This document shows positions 15,471-20,225 of a stretch of 20,225 nt of DNA, piece after piece. The stretch comes from an uncultured Clostridia bacterium. Lineage in GTDB: Bacteria > Bacillota > Clostridia > TANB77 > CAG-508. Where the stretch lies: positions 1 to 20,225 of the forward strand of contig CAKPGS010000024.1 of NCBI GenBank assembly GCA_934155165.1, given 5' to 3'. A program made the translations under genes and the position numbers. The notes below the pieces were generated by a model. It was not told the origin of the DNA and did no database searches. It worked only from the letters and a program-made list of their open reading frames with translations. Position 1 is the first letter of the stretch. Each line of letters starts with the position of its first letter.

Positions 15471-16971
15471 TTAATTTATCAAATTTATTTCATAAGTATA
15501 ACCACCGATATATTCGTAGAAAGGCTGTGTTCTCTAGTACAGTTATTGTGTCTGTATTTTTATCATCAAAACTTCCATGCTCAATATAATATAATGAATT
15601 TCCTTCTTCATCTAATAATTCTATTATTCTATACCCTTCTCCTAATATATTTAATTGTTTATTCCAAACTTCTGGTTTTACATTCATAAAACCATATCCA
15701 CCTAATCTAGAGCTCGTGCTTTCATCGCCATCAAAAGCTTCTTTTCCTATTGAAACTGGTGCTGTATATGTTGATTCATATTCTTTGTTATTACTCTCTA
15801 TTCCTTTTAGAGAGATAGTTTGTTTTGAGCCTACTTCTATTATTTGATCCTTAGTGTAGTCTGTCCAGTCCATATTGTTCATTTTATATTTTATTGCACT
15901 TGTATTAGTATTATATTTTAATTTTATTTTAATTCCTTCATCAACTATTCCTTTAGCTGTTAATGTTGGAAATTTAGTTACATATTCAACATTCGGTAAA
16001 ACTTTGTTTATTTGCATTTCATAAATTTTATCATAAGCACTTCTAAAGCCTTTTTTATATTGTATTTTGGTTGTATTTTCAGGAATATAGACATAATCTT
16101 TATAAGTCCCCTGTTTTTCTAATGTATAAGTTTTTAAAATTGTATTTTTATACATAAATTTTATAGTAGCACACCCTATATCATCTCTTCCATATTGAGT
16201 ATAATTTATATATATAACTTTATTCCATGCTGATTTATCGACATTAATATACTCTACTTGGTCTCCTTCTCCATGTTCTTCATATGTTTCCTCTAAACCG
16301 TCATATGCTTTTTCTCCAATTATATCTGATGCAATTTTATATGTTATATCTTTTGTTTCTATTTTTGTAATTTCATTTTCCTCATTTGAAATATATTTGG
16401 CATATACTTTACAATCTTTTGATATTTTTATTTCATCCTTATATTCTTGCCAATCTGTTGTATTATCTATACTATAATAAATTTTTCCTGAATTTTCACT
16501 AGAGATTTTTACTTTTTGAAACGGAGCTTCAACTCCATTTTCCGTTAATACTGGATACAAATCCTCACTTGAAGATTCTGTTACCTTTATTTTAGAATCT
16601 AAGGTCGCTTTTAAAACATATTCTTCATTTTCGCTTTCTCCACTTTTTTGTGCCTTAAAAGTATAATTAGTATTAGAAGTTACTGTATAATCTATAGCAA
16701 TTTTATTCTTATTTATAGGTGTTATTTCTATTCCATCTGGTCTAGTTATTTTATCTATTCCTTTATCGCTAAAGAACATTACCAGTATTTCCATATTATT
16801 TCCATTAGTACTCTTTACAATATAACTTGCTTCTATTTTATTTGTAAGAGTTTTATTTTCTGATGTACTTGCCTTTCTAAATATTCCATCTTTACCAATT
16901 ATCATGTTTAAAATTATACCTGTCAGAATTAATAGTACAATTATTGTTACTATTTTAAAAGTTTTATTCAT
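15471..16971 (-). CDS. Membrane-anchored surface protein with two tandem modules, frameshifted near its C-terminus
   Basis: Unrecognised exported protein. Residues 4-25 are one hydrophobic segment (KIVTIIVLLILTGIILNMII) followed by GKDGIFRKA, recalling the pseudopilin-like N-termini common in Clostridia (LLILAG ... G-x-N/D-G-L/I-x-x-K-A), but the prepilin peptidase Gly is not evident. After about 100 beta-rich residues come two copies of one module, about 138-322 and 335 to the end: P-x-L-T ... KIYYSIDNTTDWQEY versus AIKYKMNNMDWTDYT, then IGEKAYDG ... WNKVIYINY versus IGKEAFDG ... WNKQLNILG. As given it stops at 15490 after LRIYRWLYL; removing the base at 15507 gives LRIYGGYTYEINLIN-stop at 15471, matching the end of module 1 (YDKIYEMQIN). 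Restored length 499. Discoidin/chitobiase-like folds are possible but not shown. Ribosome binding site weak (GGG). Confidence 0.65.
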
Positions 16972-16992
16972 CTTTTCCCTCTTTTTCTATTT

Positions 16993-17046
16993 TTACAGGT
17001 TACTGAATCTTTCACCTACAAACACATCGATCCATGCAACCTTTAA
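16993..17046 (-). other. Long structured stem-loop in the leader of the two-module gene
   Basis: On the minus strand AGGTTGC pairs with GTAACCT (7 pairs, one G-U), a bulged A, then TGGATC pairs with GATTCA (6 pairs, one G-U), around a 19-base loop; four more A-U pairs lie outside one mismatch. In plus coordinates: 16997-17003 with 17036-17042, and 17004-17009 with 17029-17034. It sits about 25 bases before the start codon and is clearly more GC-rich than its surroundings. I do not recognise a known riboswitch. Confidence 0.55.
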
Positions 17047-17086
17047 AATATATCTCTGTAAATTACAACATATATATAATGATTAA

Positions 17087-17092
17087 ATTATA
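17087..17092 (-). promoter_or_regulatory. Possible -10 box for the two-module gene
   Basis: Perfect TATAAT on the minus strand, about 115 bases before the start codon, with no convincing -35 at 16-18 bases. If used, the transcript would carry the stem-loop at 16993-17046. Confidence 0.3.
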
Positions 17093-17142
17093 CAATTTTA
17101 TTTTACACTAAGTTTTTTTTATTGCAATAATTTTAAGTAAAA

Positions 17143-17526
17143 TTACTTTTTATTTATATTTATTCCAATTATCCCCCCTAAGGCTCCTGCTATAATGCTT
17201 GTTGTTATCATTATTATCGAGTTAATACTTAATGTAAATTTCATGCTTACAATACTCGAAATTATGTATATTGTTGCTATGTATATAGCTCCTACTGCTG
17301 TTCCTTTTATCATTCCTTTGTTTTTTTCTTTTAAAGTACAAAATGAACTTCCTATTAGTATTGATATTATATTAATTATAATTATACTGCTTGTTTCTAT
17401 GTTTTCTGAAATGCTAGAATAAGTTAGAATTGCTGATAATATAATTAAAGACACCATGGTAAATATTAAGGATATTATTATTCCTTTTCCTATATAATTT
17501 ATATTTTTCTTTATATTTTCTTCCAT
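17143..17526 (-). CDS. TIGR04086-type small integral membrane protein
   Basis: 127 residues with four hydrophobic segments (about 13-37, 43-61, 73-93, 98-124) and almost no loops; conserved glycines in the last segment (IIAGALGGIIGININKK) and KNKGMIKGTAVGAIYIATIY in the third are typical of the Bacillota family TIGR04086. Function unknown; members are often found near tgt, as here. ATG start with AAAAGGAGG, spaced by seven T. That ribosome binding site forms the 3' arm of the hairpin with which the upstream WG-repeat gene ends. Confidence 0.75.
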   Translation of the reverse strand: MEENIKKNINYIGKGIIISLIFTMVSLIILSAILTYSSISENIETSSIIIINIISILIGSSFCTLKEKNKGMIKGTAVGAIYIATIYIISSIVSMKFTLSINSIIMITTSIIAGALGGIIGININKK

Positions 17527-17568
17527 AAAAAAACCTCCTTTTAATTAATATTCAAAAGAGGTTTTTTT
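17527..17568 (-). terminator. Hairpin that combines an upstream-gene terminator with the TIGR04086 ribosome binding site
   Basis: AAAAAAACCTC (17527-17537), bulged C, TTTT (17539-17542), an 11-base loop, then AAAA and GAGGTTTTTTT (17554-17568): 15 pairs. On the minus strand the 3' arm reads AAAAGGAGGTTTTTTT directly before ATG, so folding would give a U-tailed terminator-like hairpin and bury the Shine-Dalgarno sequence of the next gene. Confidence 0.65.
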
Positions 17569-17572
17569 ATTA

Positions 17573-19090
17573 CTATTCTTCTTCTACATCTTCAAATCCA
17601 TCATCATTATTAGTGTCTTCATCATTATTGTCTGTTTCAGTGTTATTTGTTGTATTATTTCTATTACTTGTATTGCTTGTGTTTGTTGTATTAGTATTAT
17701 CTGATGATATATCTTCTATATTATCAGAATTATCCTTGTTTGTGTTTCTCGTTACTTTTTTAATGTTTACTGCATCAAAATATTTTTCCAAATCATAACT
17801 ATATGCTGCTCCATTTTGTACTCCTTCTATTTTATAAGTTGTTTTTCCTGAAGATGTAATTGAATATATTGTATCTAATGCACATGGTATTAATGTAGTT
17901 CCTGTTGAATTTATAATTCCATAATATTTATCTTTTCCTATAACAATTCCTTCATAATCATCTATTGTTACTACATTTCCTGCTGATTTTGTTGTGGCTG
18001 TTCCTACAACACATCCTATGCTATCATATTCTATTGGTAATATAAGTTTACCATTTTTATTATATATTCCCCATTTTTCGCCTTTTTTTACAGGTATGCA
18101 GTTTTCAAATAATAGGTATTTGTTTTTTATATTCGCATCTTTATATAAAGATGTATCTATGCCTATTTCATCGTTTTCTATATATACTACTATATTTCCA
18201 TTTTGATTTAATACACCATATTTTTCATTTTGTTTAACAACATATAAGCCTAAGTCTTCATCAAGAATTTTTACTTCTTCATAATCTAAACTAATTTTAG
18301 ATTTCCCCTGTCCATTTATTATTCCTACTTTATTGCCACTTTTAACCATATAGTCGCCTGTATTTTCTAAATATTTTATTTCATCATATTTAGGTCCTAC
18401 AATTTCTGTTCCATCACTCTTTATAACACCTTTTTTTCCATCTTCTTTTTCTACAACTAATATGTCATTTTTTAAGGCCTTTATATTACAGAAATTATCA
18501 CTTAATTTTTTATATCCATAATTTGCAATCTTTTCTGTATAATAAGTATTTAAATAATCCATTGAGAATATATTTATATCTTTATCATATTCAAACCCTA
18601 TATTTAAAATTTTCTTTATTCCATCTGGTGTTGTATATAATTTTCTGTTTGAATATTTTAATTCCTCATCTAGATACATATACGAATATGTTTCATCACT
18701 TTCACTTGTATCTATTTTATATATTTTGTTTGAATTTGCCTCGAAAGTAACTATTTCATCTGAAAAAGCTACATATCCCATTGAAGTATCTTCTGAAATC
18801 TTTCCATATTCACCGTTGTAGTAATTAATTCCTAATAATTGAGCAATATCACTTATTGATATGTAAATTTTCCCATCTTCTGTTATTTGAAAATAGTTTT
18901 CATTCATTTCTTTATTAGCACCATCTACATAAAATTTTGTAGTTAAGGTTTTTAAATACATCATTACGCCTACAATCCCCATAATAACTACTAATAGTAT
19001 TATTATAATAGCTATTATTATTTTAGGTGTTTTACTTTTTTTCTTTTTACCAATTACTTGGTCTCCGTTCATTTCTTCAAATAAATCCAT
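17573..19090 (-). CDS. WG-repeat membrane protein with N-terminal anchor
   Basis: 505 residues. Short cytoplasmic N-terminus with a lysine cluster (IGKKKKSKTPK), one membrane segment at 22-46, the rest outside. Residues 53-180 (YFQITEDGKIYISISDIAQLLGI, YVAFSDEIVTFEANSNKIYK) resemble the stalk/copper-amine-oxidase N-terminal-like domain used in exported clostridial proteins. Residues 218-410 hold about five WG-type repeats of 20-50 spacing (GVIKSDGTEIVGPKYDEIKY, VGIINGQGKSKISLDYEEVK, YGVLNQNGNIV, WGIYNKNGKLILPIEYDSIG, YYGIINSTGTTLIPCALDTI). Residues 446-505 are a low-complexity Asn/Asp/Thr/Glu tail. It starts 12 bases after the tgt stop with AAGGAG, so it is co-transcribed with tgt. WG repeats usually bind proteins or wall material; the specific role is unknown. 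Confidence 0.8.
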   Translation of the reverse strand: MDLFEEMNGDQVIGKKKKSKTPKIIIAIIIILLVVIMGIVGVMMYLKTLTTKFYVDGANKEMNENYFQITEDGKIYISISDIAQLLGINYYNGEYGKISEDTSMGYVAFSDEIVTFEANSNKIYKIDTSESDETYSYMYLDEELKYSNRKLYTTPDGIKKILNIGFEYDKDINIFSMDYLNTYYTEKIANYGYKKLSDNFCNIKALKNDILVVEKEDGKKGVIKSDGTEIVGPKYDEIKYLENTGDYMVKSGNKVGIINGQGKSKISLDYEEVKILDEDLGLYVVKQNEKYGVLNQNGNIVVYIENDEIGIDTSLYKDANIKNKYLLFENCIPVKKGEKWGIYNKNGKLILPIEYDSIGCVVGTATTKSAGNVVTIDDYEGIVIGKDKYYGIINSTGTTLIPCALDTIYSITSSGKTTYKIEGVQNGAAYSYDLEKYFDAVNIKKVTRNTNKDNSDNIEDISSDNTNTTNTSNTSNRNNTTNNTETDNNDEDTNNDDGFEDVEEE

Positions 19091-19102
19091 TATAATCTCC
19101 TT

Positions 19103-20225
19103 TTACTTTATATAACCGTATTTTTTATAAAATTCTTCTCTAAAGTTTCCTAAATTGTCGTTTTCAATTTCAATTCTAACTCTTTCCATTAATTTAGTCA
19201 AGAAATATAAGTTGTGTATTGAAAGTAATCTCACTCCTAATATTTCATTTGTTTTTACTAGGTGTCGTATATATCCCCTTGTGTAATTTCTACAAGTATA
19301 GCAATCACATTCACTATCTAAAGGTGACCAATCTCTTTCATATGTTGCATTTCTCACAACAACTTTTCCATTCCAAGTCATTGCTGTTCCATTTCTTGCA
19401 ATTCTTGTTGGTAAAACACAATCACACATATCTATTCCAGCCATTGCAGCTTCTATTAAATAATCTGGTGTTCCAACCCCCATTAAATAACGTGGCTTAT
19501 CTTTTGGCATTAGTGGTGCTGTATAATTTAATATATCTATAAATATGTCTTTTGGTTCTCCAACGCTTATTCCTCCTATTGCATATCCTGGCAAATCTAA
19601 GTCTATTAAATCTTGTGCACTTTGGTTTCTTAAATCTTTGTAAAAGCCTCCTTGAATTATTCCAAATAAAGATTGTTCTTCTATGTTTTTATGTGCATCT
19701 TTGCAACGTTTTGCCCATCGAGTTGTTCTTTTCATAGATTGTTTTGTATATTCATAAGTTGCTGGATATTCAACGCATTCATCAAAAGCCATTATTATAT
19801 CTGCCCCTAAATCTTCTTCTGTTTTCATAACAGACTCTGGTGAGAAAAAGTGTTTACTTCCATCTAAATGGGATTTAAACTCTACACCTTCTTCAGATAT
19901 TGTACGTAAATCGCCTAAGCTAAATACTTGAAAGCCTCCACTATCTGTAAGTATGGGTCTATCCCATTTCATAAATTTATGAAGTCCTCCAGCTTCTTTT
20001 ACTATATCTTGTCCTGGTCTTAAATATAAATGATATGTATTTGAAAGTATAATTTGTGCATTTATTTCTTTTAATTCTTCTGGTGTCATAGATTTTACTG
20101 TTGCTTGTGTTCCAACTGGCATAAATACCGGAGTTTGTATATCTCCATGTGGAGTATGTATAACTCCTCTTCTTGCTCCAGTTTGTTTACATTCGTGTAA
20201 TAATTCATATGTTACTGCATGTTTC
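19103..20225 (-). CDS. tgt: Queuine/preQ1 tRNA-ribosyltransferase (5' end just outside window)
   Basis: Tgt swaps guanine 34 of tRNAs with GUN anticodons for preQ1, the first tRNA-level step in making queuosine. The frame runs through the right edge: YELLHECKQTGARRGVIHTP and DIQTPVFMPVGTQA are coding, so the ATG at 20122 is internal and only a few N-terminal residues are missing. Seen: LTDSGGFQVFSLGDLR (base-binding and acid residue), DIIMAFDECVEYPA, GYAIGGISVGEPK, YLMGVGTPDYLIEAAMAGID, DCVLPTRIARNGTA with the nucleophilic Asp, and the zinc site CDCYTC ... LLSIHN. About 373 residues visible, the normal size. First gene of the tgt / WG-repeat / TIGR04086 operon. Confidence 0.96.
   Translation of the reverse strand, partial: KHAVTYELLHECKQTGARRGVIHTPHGDIQTPVFMPVGTQATVKSMTPEELKEINAQIILSNTYHLYLRPGQDIVKEAGGLHKFMKWDRPILTDSGGFQVFSLGDLRTISEEGVEFKSHLDGSKHFFSPESVMKTEEDLGADIIMAFDECVEYPATYEYTKQSMKRTTRWAKRCKDAHKNIEEQSLFGIIQGGFYKDLRNQSAQDLIDLDLPGYAIGGISVGEPKDIFIDILNYTAPLMPKDKPRYLMGVGTPDYLIEAAMAGIDMCDCVLPTRIARNGTAMTWNGKVVVRNATYERDWSPLDSECDCYTCRNYTRGYIRHLVKTNEILGVRLLSIHNLYFLTKLMERVRIEIENDNLGNFREEFYKKYGYIK

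Noticed and set aside
16993..17046. c-di-GMP or preQ1 riboswitch in the leader of the two-module gene (preQ1 considered because tgt is near)
   Set aside because: Neither the GEMM core nor the preQ1 consensus can be found; tgt itself lies upstream in another transcript.
16993..17046. Integron attC site or hammerhead ribozyme as explanation for the hairpin
   Set aside because: The GTTRRRY/RYYYAAC core pair is absent, and the CUGANGA...GAAA core does not fit.

Overview
The window comes from a strongly AT-rich member of the Bacillota, most likely class Clostridia. The grounds are A/T-ending codons, AGGAGG-type ribosome binding sites, the pyrH-frr-uppS-cdsA-rseP block, a transketolase split into two subunits, a TIGR04086-type membrane protein, and a dockerin-bearing wall hydrolase. 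I do not name a genus. Almost everything lies on the minus strand; only the partial acyl-CoA synthetase at the left edge is on plus.

Layout, left to right. 1-506 (+): 3' end of an AMP-forming acyl-CoA synthetase. 510-1030 (-): a RelE/ParE-type toxin-antitoxin pair whose toxin is frameshifted. 1132-4732 (-): the housekeeping block pyrH-frr-uppS-cdsA-rseP, without the dxr gene often found between cdsA and rseP and with an RseP that lacks its PDZ domain. 4835-4960: terminators and a GC-rich repeat. 4961-8134 (-): transketolase N and C subunits with a hairpin element between them, then a sortase-type surface protein with a SpaA-like domain. 8169-8291: two more copies of the GC-rich repeat. 8337-11642 (-): an operon of an SH3b- and dockerin-bearing glucosaminidase and a single-pass surface protein, behind a strong sigma-A promoter. 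11787-15384 (-): addA with a frameshift in the Walker A motif. 15471-16971 (-): a membrane-anchored protein of two tandem modules, also frameshifted near its end, behind a structured leader. 17143-20225 (-): tgt (5' end cut off), a WG-repeat membrane protein and a TIGR04086 protein, as one operon.

How the genes work together. The pyrH block joins UMP synthesis, ribosome recycling, undecaprenyl diphosphate and CDP-diacylglycerol synthesis with intramembrane proteolysis, so it is an envelope and growth operon. Five other genes (SpaA-like protein, glucosaminidase, cadherin-like-domain protein, two-module protein, WG-repeat protein) encode surface or exported proteins, scattered between housekeeping genes instead of forming one recognisable system.

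The most unusual signal is that three genes (toxin, addA, two-module protein) are each put back in frame by removing one base of the same kind: a G after ACC on the plus strand. This is either a consensus artefact or a shared mutational signature. Also notable are the GC-rich repeat whose hairpin acts as a terminator, the roughly 130-base inverted-repeat element between the transketolase genes, and a long stem-loop in the leader of the two-module gene. I found no CRISPR array, tRNA, rRNA, insertion-sequence transposase or convincing new defence system.
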